From the NCBI GenBank assembly GCA_030278955.1, contig JAOANR010000014.1, forward strand, positions 33,617,453 through 33,681,452: a stretch of DNA of 64,000 nt, in the 5' to 3' direction. A program made the position numbers and the translations under genes. Every line of letters begins with the position of its first letter. Within the stretch, counting starts at the first letter, position 1. The stretch is from Hygrophila difformis. Lineage: Eukaryota > Streptophyta > Magnoliopsida > Lamiales > Acanthaceae. Positions 37,001 through 46,880 of this stretch are shown here, piece by piece. The notes beneath the pieces were generated by a model. That model did no database searches and was not told where the DNA came from. It saw nothing but the letters and a program-made list of their open reading frames with translations.

Positions 37001-40000
37001 GGAATTTTCAGTGCATAATAGGATTTAAATTTTGTGCTCCATTTTATTATAAAGTTTAAATTTATATAATTAATTAAGTGCTACATTTTTTTCATTATCA
37101 AAACATTTTTCAGTGCATAATAGGATTTTTTTTCAAGAAAAAGGCATAGGAATGATGGGAAAATATATATACATAGGCCATGTTTGGTAAAACAGCTAAA
37201 TCCAATCAGCTAATTTGTCTCACAATATGAGATAAAATAGCTTATTTAAAAAGACAAAATAACTTAAAACAGTGTTCAATCAGCTCTTTTTAGCTTATTC
37301 TAGGCAAAAAATTAGCCTCGAAATTGTTAAACAGCTAATTTTAACTAATTATTACTCACAAAATCAGTTAACAAACAGGGCCATAAAACTACGGCTTAAT
37401 ATCAGTAGAGCACAAATCCATTTTGCTGGTGTGCTCTTAAAATATACTACTATTTGCCAGTGATTTGTCATAGCATGTAAGCTCCGGTAACACACCTGAA
37501 TTTCATCAACGACTGCACATTTGTAATCAGATGTAACATCCGCCATTTCTACAGTAACTGACTTATGTTTGGCTCCATCAACTTTATCCCTCTCTTGTCC
37601 AGTTATAAGATCACAAGGAACTTTAGCCTTATTCAGACGTTGAGCGACCTCCCATGCCAAAAGTCTCAAAGGCCCACAGTAAATGCCTATAGAATAATTA
37701 TGAAATGAATCATTGAACCAGGTGTACTGATTCCTCAGCAGAACAATGAAATACAGCTAAAAGTTAAAAGAATATGTATACCAGAAGAACAAGATTCCAA
37801 TCTCTTCAGAGCATGAAACGTTTTACCACTATTTGTTGGACCAACATGCAACGTTACATCCCTTTTCTTTCGTCGAGCTATAGGATACCATGTATGCGGG
37901 CGCCTAAAAACGCAGGAAAATTAATGGAATTGTGGATGAAACAAATTATAGTAATACCAATTTAGAGTTTGATATTATCTCTTACGTGAAGTCTGTAAAA
38001 TCAAATTTCTTGGTGCCAATAGAACTGCTTAGCATCCTCAAACAATGGTATGTGCCATATGAAGTTCCGAGCATTGATTTTGAGGTAGAATGATAGAAAT
38101 CTCCATTACCTAACAAGAAAAGTAGCACATGAATGATAAATGAAGCAAAAGAATTTGACATTGAAATATCAAGAATCCCGAGTGGAACTTGGGTATGCAG
38201 ATACCAAAAATTTTTTATTCAAGATGGGCTACAATCTAATAAAATACATGCCTGCCAAGTTTTTCCTCAAACATTTCAAAGTACAAGGGGATAATATTGA
38301 AAGCGATACCACGCTATATACTCCAATAACCTCAATGGCATGGAAGCCAGATCATCCGGCGCCACAATTCCAAAAGGGCCATGCTTGCACCCGAGCCCGA
38401 AAATTAACTGAATATTTTCCGACTCTTGCTACAACCCTACAAGAAGCTGATATATGAAGGAACTGGATATCAAGGCAACCTACAGTGCATAACATATATA
38501 CTGATCCAAATGAAGGGACTGAGGGGGACCAAAATTTGAAATTTTTGGAAGACAAATGAAGTTGGGTTAAGTAATGGGGGAGGATCGAGTGATACATGTG
38601 TCACTCATACCTAATAAACTCAACTCCAGGCATGGCACAACCAAATTTGGAATTTTGGAATAAATTGGGAGGTGGAGTTGGGTCGAGTAATGGGGGAGGA
38701 TTAAGTGATTCATGTGTCACTCACCTAATAAACTCGACTCCAGGCATGGCACAGCCAAATTTGTAAATTTTGAAATAAATTGGGAGTTGGGTTCGAGTAA
38801 CGTGGGGTGGTTCACATATTACTCATTTACTCATGCCCACCATAACTCGACCCCAAGGGCATAGGAACATTGGAACTTGAAGTTTCGGAAAAAGAAATGA
38901 AGTCAGTTCGAGTAGTACTCTTGATGGAGTTCAGTGGTACTTTCGTAACTCGACCCTAGTACCAGTGCCACTTGACCCTGGTATTTGGCAACTCAACTCT
39001 GGTACTGCTGAAATTGAACCTAGTACTCATGTGGAACCTCAACTTCCTTGTTTTCTACTCATACCTACATGCTATTTGCTTGCGTTTTCTTAGATTTTCC
39101 TTGTACCTACTCATACCCGTGCCTTGTAACTCAACCCCCACGCTATTTTTCTTATTTTTATTGCTTTATTAGGGTTTCTTTAATGTTACTCATACGTAGG
39201 GAATATTTAACTTGTACCACTATGTATTTTCTAACTTTTCAAGGGTTTCACTTGTAACTTTTGGGACCTCTATAAATAGGGATTGTCTTGCATTATATTT
39301 TCCATCTTTTTCTTGAAAGAGACTTATCTCTTCTTCAAAAGCTCAAAACCGTGTGTTTGTGTGAACACTTGCACACACCCTTTGCCAAACTTGAGCTAAG
39401 AACATCAACTTTGAAGCAAGGCTATTCCTTGTTGTATCAACAATAAACATGGAGTGATTGAGGAGATGGGATATGGGGTCACGCAGATAGGCATGGTTAC
39501 TCTCAGTCTCCCAATATATTGTTCTTTGTTGTTGGTTACCCTCCTTATCCATGTTCTTCCTTTAAATCTTGTGTTTTTACAAAATTGTTACTAACAAGGT
39601 CCATCGCACTCAGTGCTATTAAACATGTACCTAGTCAAGAAAATTGGCCTCCCTGTGTAGCATTTTAGTAGCCTATTCCAAAGGATTAGTCCTTTTAATA
39701 AGTTGAAGTGTCTATACTGCTTTTTAATTATCAAGCTTTGCAGTAATTCAGGCAATAGAGTAATATCAAAAAGGAATTGCCATGTACTAAATGGGACTCG
39801 GAAAGTACGAGCCATAAATAATATGCATGCAGGAGTTCCCTTAACATTCTGCTTCACCAAACTGCTACCTTCAGGCTATTTACTATATTACACATATCAC
39901 ACCATCTGTGACAAGATATCACAAACCATGAAAACAGACTGCCAAAGTTTTAATATCACAAACAACCTGACCTCACATGCATACTTTGTGAATGGGGAGA

Positions 40001-40459
40001 GTGGAGGTATATTAATGTAATAAGAATTCCAGTACTGTTAATAATGTAAATTCACCAACACAGAAACAATAGGAGCCAAAAAGACTTTACACTCACATAA
40101 CAGAAACCAGCTATCAAAGTCACCAAATTACAGCCCATGTTTGGGCAATTGCTAATGTTGTGCGAACCAAATTTAAAATTCATCCCTAATCAATCATTTT
40201 TCCCCTCCCCACAGTAAGTATTCAAGACTCAACAGTGATATAAATTACCCTTGAGTTTTCATCAACAATAAAGAAAAAAGTACGCCATCTGCTTCCCTTT
40301 CAAAATAAACAATTACTAATAAATAAAGCTCTTACCCTGTCATAATAAGCATCAAGAACAACCGAAAAACGCATTCAATCTTTCGTAAAAGAGCAATTAA
40401 CAGACAAAACTGGTAAGATTACTACCTGAAAGCAGACGACGAAGAAGCAGGTAGCCCAT
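22922..40459 (-). CDS. SUV3: SUV3-type mitochondrial ATP-dependent RNA helicase, 16 exons
   Basis: An SF2 RNA helicase of the SUV3 family, which unwinds RNA for decay in mitochondria. Exons: 40459-40426, 38109-37986, 37903-37782, 37686-37496, 35448-35308, 35160-35038, 32149-32072, 28991-28823, 28446-28334, 28124-28044, 27109-27044, 26929-26865, 24366-24321, 24245-24129, 23177-23086, 23006-22922. All introns are GT-AG, phases agree, and the sum is 1647 nt (548 residues plus TGA), near the short plant SUV3 form. Motifs: basic N-terminus [11 protein letters not shown] (likely mitochondrial presequence), TRPHTWYP 53-60, Walker A GPTNSGKT 74-81, DEIQ 154-157, SDAIGMGLN 288-296, QIAGRAGRY 325-333. 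The C-terminus (LPHSSSLMR) looks shorter than in relatives. ATG at 40459 has A at -3 and G at +4. Exons and splice sites were read by eye; exon 1 and exon 16 are the least certain. Confidence 0.93.
23507..24034. mobile_element. Stowaway MITE (outer), split by a second Stowaway
   Basis: Starts CTACCTCCGTC and ends ...GATGGAGGAAG, TA target duplication at 23505-23506 and 24035-24036. It lies in SUV3 intron 14. Its interior ('ttaataacttaaattgtgtacaa' ... 'gacgaatctaacaagatc') matches the Stowaways at 31494, 32372 and 32969. Confidence 0.85.
23667..23933. mobile_element. Stowaway MITE (inner)
   Basis: CTTCCTCTG...GGAACGGAGGAAG with TA duplications at 23665-23666 and 23934-23935. The outer element's sequence resumes exactly after it ('ttgacta' then 'tattttttctta', as in the uninterrupted copy at 32530), so this one inserted second. 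Confidence 0.85.
25372..25485 (-). repeat. TRIM LTR relic, minus orientation
   Basis: On the minus strand it reads TGTTGAAGTTCCACATCTG... and aligns loosely with the TRIM LTRs at 25763-26249, including 'ggagattcctcctggtcttatat' for 'gggattcccccttacatat'. A second, shorter relic of the same type is at about 25590-25690. Confidence 0.5.
25763..26249 (+). mobile_element. TRIM element with three LTRs in tandem
   Basis: Three LTR copies of 114-116 bp (25763-25876, 25948-26062, 26134-26249), each TGTTAA...AACA, separated by two interiors of about 71 bp. Each interior opens with a primer-binding-like TGGTATCAAAGCC or TGGTAACAAAGCC and ends in 'atcatctcgatgag'. Flanks are ACTTT and ACTTC, a likely 5-bp target duplication with one change. 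No coding capacity, as in terminal-repeat retrotransposons in miniature. Confidence 0.78.
27984..28040. repeat. Compound (TA)n(GA)n microsatellite next to splice donor
   Basis: ACAT/TA repeats run into about ten GA units ending at 28039. On the gene strand, intron 10 begins GTAAT at 28043 and the CT repeat starts at intron position about +6. Confidence 0.9.
28207..28310 (-). repeat. TRIM solo LTR in SUV3 intron 9
   Basis: 'caactcaaaaccaattggcattgagtgg' aligns with the reverse complement of the TRIM LTRs at 25763-26249 ('aaaaccaatcggcaatgggtgg'). It makes up most of this 209-bp intron (28125-28333). Confidence 0.6.
31081..31966. mobile_element. hAT-like non-autonomous element
   Basis: The left part (31081-31250) and right part (31805-31966) are rich in complementary 'ccccatccccaaaacc' and 'ggatgggccggggcgggg' blocks. 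The right end reads ...GCCATCCCTA and its complement TAGGGATGGCAA resembles the left start AATGGCAATGGG, as in TAGGGATGGC-type hAT MITEs. An 8-bp duplication is not clean (ggtttgaa/ggttgaaa). A Stowaway (31494-31752) sits inside. Confidence 0.5.
31494..31752. mobile_element. Stowaway MITE inside hAT-like element
   Basis: CTACCTCCGTTCC...GGAACGGAGGAAG, TA duplications at 31492-31493 and 31753-31754. Confidence 0.88.
32372..32629. mobile_element. Stowaway MITE, SUV3 intron 6
   Basis: CTCCCTCATTCC...GACGGAGGGAG with TA on both sides (32370-32371, 32630-32631). An uninterrupted copy of the same subfamily as 23507-24034. Confidence 0.87.
32969..33204. mobile_element. Stowaway MITE, decayed right end, SUV3 intron 6
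   Basis: Starts CTTCCTCCG after TA (32967-32968); ends ...CAGAGTAAG before TA (33205-33206). Interior is the reverse orientation of the same family ('cttgttagattcgtctcg'). Confidence 0.75.
33300..34975 (+). pseudogene. Gypsy LTR end, gag and protease relic in SUV3 intron 6
   Basis: An LTR-like end (...cccgtaaca, to 33538) is followed by a primer-binding site TGGTATCAGAAC (33541-33552). Downstream the plus strand shows, in shifting frames, a CCHC knuckle ([13 protein letters not shown], about 34157-34195), a protease-like '[10 protein letters not shown]' (about 34481) and the conserved stretch after the protease, [15 protein letters not shown] (34669). Reverse transcriptase and integrase are missing and many stops interrupt it. 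It is a fragment of a Ty3/Gypsy element different from the two larger ones here, in the antisense direction to SUV3. Confidence 0.75.
35449..37495. other. SUV3 intron 4
   Basis: 2047 bp, AT-rich. Contains a decayed Stowaway-like pair of ends (about 35893 to 36480, with 'gacagaaggagta' at the right), interrupted by a stretch bounded by 'gggcagatctac' and 'ggatccaccgc' that may itself be a small element, and the Tourist-like MITE at 37176-37382. Confidence 0.5.
37176..37382. mobile_element. Tourist/Harbinger-like MITE
   Basis: 207 bp with terminal inverted repeats GGCCATGTTTGGTAA and (complement of right end) GGCCCTGTTTGTTAA, flanked by ATA on both sides (37173-37175, 37383-37385), a 3-bp duplication as in PIF/Harbinger elements. 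Lies in intron 4, about 115 bp from exon 4. Confidence 0.7.
38110..40425. other. SUV3 intron 1
   Basis: 2316 bp separating the 34-nt first exon from exon 2. Apart from the minisatellite at 38535-38885 I see no coding region or defined element; the frames at 39591-39860 and 39703-40020 show no domain. Confidence 0.6.
38535..38885. repeat. Minisatellite of about 113-bp units
   Basis: At least two well-matched units and flanking partial ones. Each has 'gttgggt(t/c)gagtaatgggggagga', 'catgtgtcactca', 'cctaataaactc(a/g)actccaggcatggcaca' and 'ccaaattt'. Starts at about 38559, 38674 and 38786 (degenerate). Confidence 0.75.
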
Positions 40460-40740
40460 TTCTAGTATCCGTTAATTCATATGCAGACCAGACGATTAAA
40501 AGCTCAATCAACTAAAGAGATTGACATGGGGATTTTGGAGTAATAAGGAATGAATAATATCTAAAAATGGCGAAATGTTGTGCGAGCGAATTTGGTGAAG
40601 CTCAAAATTTTCGGCGTCAATGACGGGTGCGGGTCTTCGCACCGCGGACTCCGCCGATGTTCGGTTTGTGTTGTGTATGCGGTTTAATTGTACAACAAAC
40701 GATTGTTACCCTTCCCTCTCAAATTAGGGCATCTACAATC
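40460..40740 (-). promoter_or_regulatory. SUV3 5' leader/promoter region with two short uORFs
   Basis: Upstream of the start codon at 40459, two ATGs open tiny frames on the gene strand: 40527-40504 (ATG to TGA, 7 codons) and 40480-40472 (ATG AAT TAA). Both end before the main start and do not overlap it. No clear TATA box; the stretch 40610-40670 is GC-richer than its surroundings. Whether the uORFs are transcribed depends on the unknown start site. Confidence 0.5.
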
Positions 40741-41642
40741 AGTGTTGGGGGCTGTTTCGTGAAATAAGTTATCTTTGGTCTGGTCAATTAGATCAGGTCT
40801 TCCTCTGGTCTTATCTATATTATGAAATCCAAAATATTTTTCATACTAATAATTTGATTCTAATAATAATAAGTTAAAATAGGATATGCTAAATACATGA
40901 CAAATAACATCTCACATATTACAAGATTAGTTTTTATAAAATAAAAAATACATTAATCTGACTCTTGCGTATTGTAATCCTCATCATATTTCTAAGTGAA
41001 CACCAAATACTTAAAAATATACTTTAGACTGATACTTAAAAAATAAAACTATAGAGCAATCACAACACTCTGATCTTAATTATTTTGTCTAATAATTTCA
41101 AGCATATTTACTAATATTCTTGAAAAATGGTAATTAATTATTAATAATTATCTGCTAATAAGTATAATTATACATACCTTTCAAGTATATCTAATTGACA
41201 ACTAATTTTTATTTTCCATACCTGGATTGATACTTGAAAAACAAATAAAGAAATTTTGCATGTTTAGATCTAAAATGAGTGTAGAAAAAGGCATTAGTAG
41301 TATATATGAAATTTAATATTGGTATTTTCATGTTAATTTTTAATATATAATGGAAATTAGCCCTCTCGTCTTTGTGAAATTTCTTTTAGTGGGAACCGGC
41401 CATCCCTTACCAGCAATCCTGGTTTCGCCACTGCATACTACTAATTTTTAATTAAACAATGGTTAAATATTTTGCAATATATAAATATCATATAATAAAG
41501 AATTTTTTAAACAAAATTAATATGATCTGATCAGATCTGGTCTGAATGATTTGAATGTATTAAGTCTGATCTGATTTGGTCTAATATGGTATTATCTAAT
41601 TTTATTACTAAGAATAAGTCATGTAAATAAATCCTAAGAACA

Positions 41643-41823
41643 GGGCTTTAGTAACTACTTTTACCACTTGTCGCATCAGCTTTTTCACAAAAGTGTCATA
41701 TTTGTCTTTTTGACAATTTGTTATTGGTTGTTAAGGGCTTTAGTAACTACTTTTACCACTTGTCGCATCAGCTTTTCACAAAAGTATCATATTTGTATTT
41801 TTGACAATTTGTTATTGGTTGTA
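41643..41823. repeat. 92-bp tandem duplication
   Basis: Units start at 41643 and 41735 ('gggctttagtaactactttt') and differ by a few substitutions and a T-run length change. Confidence 0.9.
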
Positions 41824-41885
41824 AACTGATTACATGAGTGTTATATTGGTCAAATTAGTTGTTTTGAGACCAAACAACTGTTTTT

Positions 41886-41982
41886 GAGACCAAACAATAA
41901 TACTACAATAACTTGAAATACAAAATGTTGCTATGAGACCAAACAATATACTACAATAACTTGAAATACAAAATGTTGCTAA
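41886..41982. repeat. 49-bp tandem duplication
   Basis: Units start at 41886 and 41935 ('gagaccaaacaat') and continue 'actacaataacttgaaata'. Partial copies of the first 13 bases also occur just before (near 41867). Confidence 0.88.
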
Positions 41983-42131
41983 GCCCAGCAGATTCAAAAT
42001 GAATTGATTGAACACTGTTTTAAACTATTTTGACTATTTTAAAAAGATTTTTTGTCTCTAAAATGAGCTTATTCGAAATAGTACTACTTTTTTTTTTTTT
42101 TACCAAAGTGGGCCATTATTTTAATTAAATA

Positions 42132-42392
42132 CTCCCTACGTCCCAGTGAACATGTCTTCTTTTTTGACTTTTTGACACATTCATTGTTCAGCTTTGACTC
42201 AAATTTATTGCAAGTACATATTTAGAAAAAATAGCCGAGTTGAGTCTTGTTAGAATCGTATGATCATATTGTTTTTATAATATATATTTTGCATAATTTT
42301 TCATTGTACATATTTTGAGATATTAACGATTGAAAAAGTGCATTGCATTGTTTTGCAGAAGTCAAACAAAACAAGTAAAATGAGACATGGAG
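42132..42392. mobile_element. Stowaway MITE
   Basis: CTCCCTACGTCCC...GAGACATGGAG with TA at 42130-42131 and 42393-42394. Interior carries 'gttagaatcgta', the family's internal block. Confidence 0.82.
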
Positions 42393-42442
42393 TATGGAAA
42401 GTGGAGTTTTAAAGATGATGTGTGTGAAGTGTAGGTATCAAG

Positions 42443-44388
42443 GGGTATGGTTTGGGTACTGATTCAGCTTTTGCTGAATATGTGAATTTACATGTATTGT
42501 GTGCTAGTTTTTTATTTATAATTAATGACTACTATATTTAACAAATTTATGTAATGAATGTATTTTAATATTTTTGGCAGGCTCAAATGATTTCTCTATT
42601 CATCAAGATTCTATCCTAATTTCCTTTCTTCCCACACCAACCTCCTCCTCTACTTCTTCATTATTTCCCTAGCTTGTTCCCTCACCGCCCCATTCTTGCA
42701 CCGAAAAAATCAATAGCAGCAACATTCTTTCTCCTACATACAAAACAGCCGAGGACAGCAACTCATGCAAGCAAGGAGTCGATGAAGGAGTGGTGCTCGA
42801 ACAGAGGCGAAGGCGTCACGGAAGAGATGCGACAGCAGCAGGAGAGGAAGCGGCGTTGGGATAGAGACACGGGCATAGGCTGCCGTTGAGCGATGTGAAG
42901 GCGCGGAACTTGCGTGCGTTCACCCAGGCGGAGGGCAGCGTCAAGCAGTTGAAGGAGGCTACTTATGGGAAACCAAGAGATGCTAATATGTGGCTCTTAT
43001 AATTTTGTTTCTGGTTTAGGTTGCTTCTTTTTTCAATTAACGGGAAACCAAGTGGGTTAAGTTGCAGCTCCTGGTATTTATATGTGCTATTATGTTTTAC
43101 TTACAAGACCCTTAACAAATAATACCTACATCTATATTTCACACAATTTATCTTTGAAAAGCAAGGTTGTACAGTGAGTACCAATAATGGATGACTAATT
43201 AATGAGGATATTTTTTGGGTTTTATCATTATTATTGAATTGGGTTATGGGACTATCAATTGGAATGAAAAGGAATTTTGAATGAAGTTGTGCAAGTTTTC
43301 TTGTCATCGTGTGCTTTAGTTTATTTTGTTGGAGTTGTGGGGTGACTTGAGTTATGTGTTGAGTTAATAGTATTTTTGTGTTGGTTTATACAACATCATC
43401 TCATGGGGAGAATGATCATATGGCTACAGAGTGCCATCGAAGAGCGGATGAGGTGTTGGATAGAGGTACGACAGTAGCGCATGTAACTGCATTTGTCATG
43501 TATGTGATGTTTTACCGTGCTATGTGTGCTTGTTCAATGTTTTATATGTGCTTGTCTCATTTAAACTATATGTTCGTCTAATATAAAAGATGTGTTGAAT
43601 TAATACGGCCAGTGTGCTGGGTGTTGATTATGTTTGTGATGTTTGTATATGTTGTGTGTATTGTTGCTGGCCAAGGTTTAATTTTTGGTGCTTGCATATG
43701 ATGTGGGTGATGTTTACCCATTGAATATGTAATAGTATTGTTCAACTTGTGGGTTATTTTCGTATGTGTTTGTTATGTCCTTATATGTGTGTTGGATATC
43801 TTTTACATGAGTGATGGTTGAAGAACAATGGAGTGATGGCAGATGAAAGTGTGATGGTTTTGTGCGGTGTAAATTATTTTGAGCTATAAACTACTCATAT
43901 GAGTTTGATTTTCTATTTGCTGCTTTTACTGGAATATTAGTTTGAATGAACACAGAATGCTCTAATGTGTGTGTATAGCTTTAACATATGTTGTTTTATA
44001 AGAAAAGTCAATTAATAAAGAGCTATTTTCTTTGGATTGGATTTCTTTTTTTTCTTTTTTTTAATGGCAAATAATTATAGTGAGACTTTGGATTGTTTTT
44101 TAAAAATTTAATTAAATTAAATAGGATCATATAACTATGGGGTTGTATTTTAGCTTTATATGTTGAATGGGATCACTAAATCACCACAGTACACAAATAT
44201 AAATATCATAACAATTACCGTAATAATTATAGGTAAGTAAATTAAGTGGATATCTTATTACCTTAATTGACTGCATCCAATAAATGATATTTTTTACACC
44301 ATTCTTCCAACTAGCACACATTGTGCTTGGCCTCAACAAATTCAGCAGGGGCTGAATATATATAAGATTCAGCCCCCTAACCATACCC
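42443..44388. mobile_element. Mutator-like element, non-autonomous
   Basis: The left end GGGTATGGTTTGGG and the complement of the right end GGGTATGGTTAGGG form inverted repeats, followed on both sides by 'ctga(a)ttc' blocks. Flanks are GGTATCAAG (42434-42442) and GGTATGAAG (44389-44397), a 9-bp duplication with one change, as for Mutator-like elements. The 1.9-kb interior has no transposase. 42600-42960 is GC-richer and might be captured gene sequence; 43480-43800 is rich in TGTGATGTTT-like repeats. Confidence 0.65.
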
Positions 44389-44397
44389 GGTATGAAG

Positions 44398-44815
44398 TAT
44401 GGAAAGTGGAGTTTTAAATGCTTCATTCATGATAAGTGCATCAACTTTATGGGTTGAAGTACTTATGTTGAGGCGCTCAATTGTGTGTGAAAATATAAGG
44501 ATGCTTTTAGCGTTCTATCTTAGTGATTATTGCGCTGCAATTTATGCGGCATGAGTCAGCTTAAGATAATACGCTGAATATGGTATTTGATATGAGTGAA
44601 GTGACAAACACAATCAAGTATGCAAGAAATAGATATGGATTCTAAATATGGTTTCCAGGAGTATAAAAAGAAATGATGATAAAGGGGTAGAATACATAAT
44701 ATCATGCGCAAATTATTCATTCAAAAAACACATAATTAATGCATTGGACTTTAATTTACATCTTAAATCCTAACTTTATTAAGACCTAATATGATAATGA
44801 TATTTCATTTATACA
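44398..44815. other. Spacer/possible LINE 5' end
   Basis: No coding frame. It may include the 5' untranslated part of the LINE whose ORF1 opens at 44816; no LINE 5' border is visible. Confidence 0.4.
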
Positions 44816-45118
44816 ATGAATATTGATTCAGCCGGTCCTTCGCTCCCTACTTCTCCGACTGGCTCTCTTCCGCCGCTTCCCCCGAATCCTGGGACTGCTC
44901 CTCCGCCTCGCAAGCTTCCTTTTCGTGACATTATCTTTCATATTGTGGTTCCACCTAATGATTTTGATCAAGTTGAATGCCCGATTGAGGATCTGATGTA
45001 TACAAATTTTGTTGATGATAATCGTTCTCCCGCTCCTGAACTTTCACAAGGAGGCCTGGCTCGTCTTTGTCGTCCTTTCCAAGATTCTTTGGTGGTATGT
45101 GTTCTGGGCAAACGCATA
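44816..45118 (+). pseudogene. LINE ORF1, N-terminal piece
   Basis: About 100 codons: a Ser/Pro-rich start (GPSLPTSPTGSLPPLPP), then FRDIIFHIVVPPNDFD and a stretch reaching SLVVCVLGKRIG, where plant L1 ORF1 proteins lead into the DUF4283 RNA-binding domain. The sequence is interrupted by the Mutator-like element at 45119 and resumes at 46455. Confidence 0.75.
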
Positions 45119-46444
45119 GGAAAAAAAGCCGAATAGATCCTTTTTCTTTTTACTTTTTCCGAATCCATCCCCTAGAGATTTTTAGCCCTTTTTCATCCTC
45201 TTGGTTTGTTAATCCAGGCCAAAATCGTCCTAATCTCAATAATCTCTTTTGATTGACTTATGTGGCAAGAGACAAGTTCAAAACAGTTCCACCGTGGCAA
45301 TGGATGGAATAAGTCCCACCAATACAACTAAAAATGTCACTCAAGTCTCAATATATATACAATTTCAAACAAGAGAATTATGAGATCAGACGGTTTTTCT
45401 TTAGGTAGAGTTAAAGTACCATTCACCAAAACACCAAACCAAAATCAGTGCCCTAAATTGAAAGAAAATCTCCACGACAGCTCCCATGGGAAACCAAAAT
45501 CCGTCTTTTGAAACTCGTGGAAAACGTAATACAAACAACAATCCTGATGAAAAGATGAATATAGAGCTCAGTAAGATTCACGTCACTACTTTCAGATCGT
45601 GAAAATGATGCCGGAGTAAAATTTGATCACCGGAGAAGACAATGAACAGTGATTCCGTTGAGCCTCCAAACTCATTCGAAAATGAGAAAAATTATACTCA
45701 TTCAACTCCACCCCGCATGAGGATCACAGATCAATGCTCGAATTTTTGAAATTCATTTCGTAGCTTGTTGTTGCAAAATCTTTTCCTGAATTTTACTATG
45801 ATGACTGGGACGTTGGCCGGGGTTCGTTTGTTGACCAAATTTGATGAACTTGATGTCGATTTCAACCGAAATCCCCCAAAGATTACAAATGGAAACTCAA
45901 AATATAATTTTGATCAAGATACAACAAGAGCAATAGAAATTTCGAGATTACAAATTTAAACTACATTTGAACCTGAGATATGGGGCTGGGAGGAATGGGT
46001 TCTTGATGAAGCCATGAAGGGTGAAGACAAGTCTATAATGGTTCTGATTTCAAAGATTCAGTATTTGAAACTAGTATTTGAAACTGAGATAGACATTTAA
46101 ATATCTCTTCTTAAGAGCTGTAACATCTGTAAAGTTGAAGAGAGGGAGAGACGACGGGAATGAGTAAAGTTGGGGAAGAAAATGGAAACCGTGGGACCCG
46201 CTTATGGGGATTTGGAGAAAATAAAATCTAGGGAATAAAGGGCAGTGGACCTTTGACACGGTGGATGATTTTTGAAAAGGAATTGGTTTATTTGGTGCCA
46301 CTTCTGCTAATGAAAAATGATTAGTAATATTAGGACGAAATTGGTCCGGATTAGCAAACCTAGAGGACGAAAGTGGGTAAAAAAATTGTAGCGGACCGAG
46401 TTGGAGAAAAAGAAAACAAAAAGGACGAACTTGCCCATTTTTCC
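45119..46444. mobile_element. Mutator-like element, non-autonomous, in LINE ORF1
   Basis: 1326 bp. Left end GGAAAAAAAGCCGAATAG, right end (complement) GGGAAAAATGGGCAAGT; the inverted repeats are imperfect but extend about 150 bp ('cctcttggtttgttaatcca' against 'cctctaggtttgctaatccg'). Flanked by CAAACGCATA on both sides (45109-45118, 46445-46454), a 9-10-bp duplication as in Mutator-like elements. Short frames inside show no transposase. Confidence 0.85.
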
Positions 46445-46454
46445 CAAACGCATA

Positions 46455-46880
46455 GGTTACCCGGTTCTGAAATCCAACCTGGAGAGACTTTGGAAGCCTC
46501 GTGGCCATTTTGAGTTGCTTTACGTTAATCAAGGTTATTTCATTGCAAAGTTCGACAATGTTGAGGATCGTGATCATGCCTTATTTGGTGGTCCATGGGC
46601 GATCTTTGAACACCATATTGCAGTTATTCAATGGACGGCAGAGTTCTTGAATCCTGATGCCGACGTTTCCAAAATGGCGGTGTGGGTGAGGTTCCTGGGC
46701 TTGGTCCCTGCTTTCTATGACGAGACGGTGTTATTGGCTGTTGCTAGAATGGTTGGTAAGCCCATCAGGGTTCATCGCAATACTAAAGGGATGCATTGAG
46801 GTCAATTTACAGGAGTTGGTATTGAGATAGATTTGTCGCGTCCTGTTATCGGGAAAGTTATGGTGAACGGATAGTGGCAG
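46455..46880 (+). pseudogene. LINE ORF1, DUF4283 piece
   Basis: Continues ORF1 after the Mutator-like element: RGHFELLYVNQGYFIAKF, ALFGGPWAIFEHHIAV and AVWVRFLGLVPAFYDE are typical of the DUF4283 domain of plant L1 ORF1. A stop at 46797 and another near 46872 are decay. The frame is then cut by the LTR element at 46881, whose target duplication GGCAG falls at the start of the zinc-knuckle region. Confidence 0.85.

Larger units (their letters stand above)
40741..42131. other. Spacer with two tandem duplications
   Basis: AT-rich, no gene. A 92-bp unit is duplicated at 41643-41823 and a 49-bp unit at 41886-41982. 'ggtttcgccactg' at 41424 and 'gatctgatcagatctggtctga' near 41524 look like transposon ends but have no partner I can define. 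Confidence 0.5.

Noticed and set aside
37774..37965. Plus-strand frame
   Set aside because: Shadow of SUV3 exon 3 on the opposite strand.
39591..40020. Overlapping open frames on both strands in intron 1
   Set aside because: No domain or similarity I can recognise; lies within an intron of the helicase gene.
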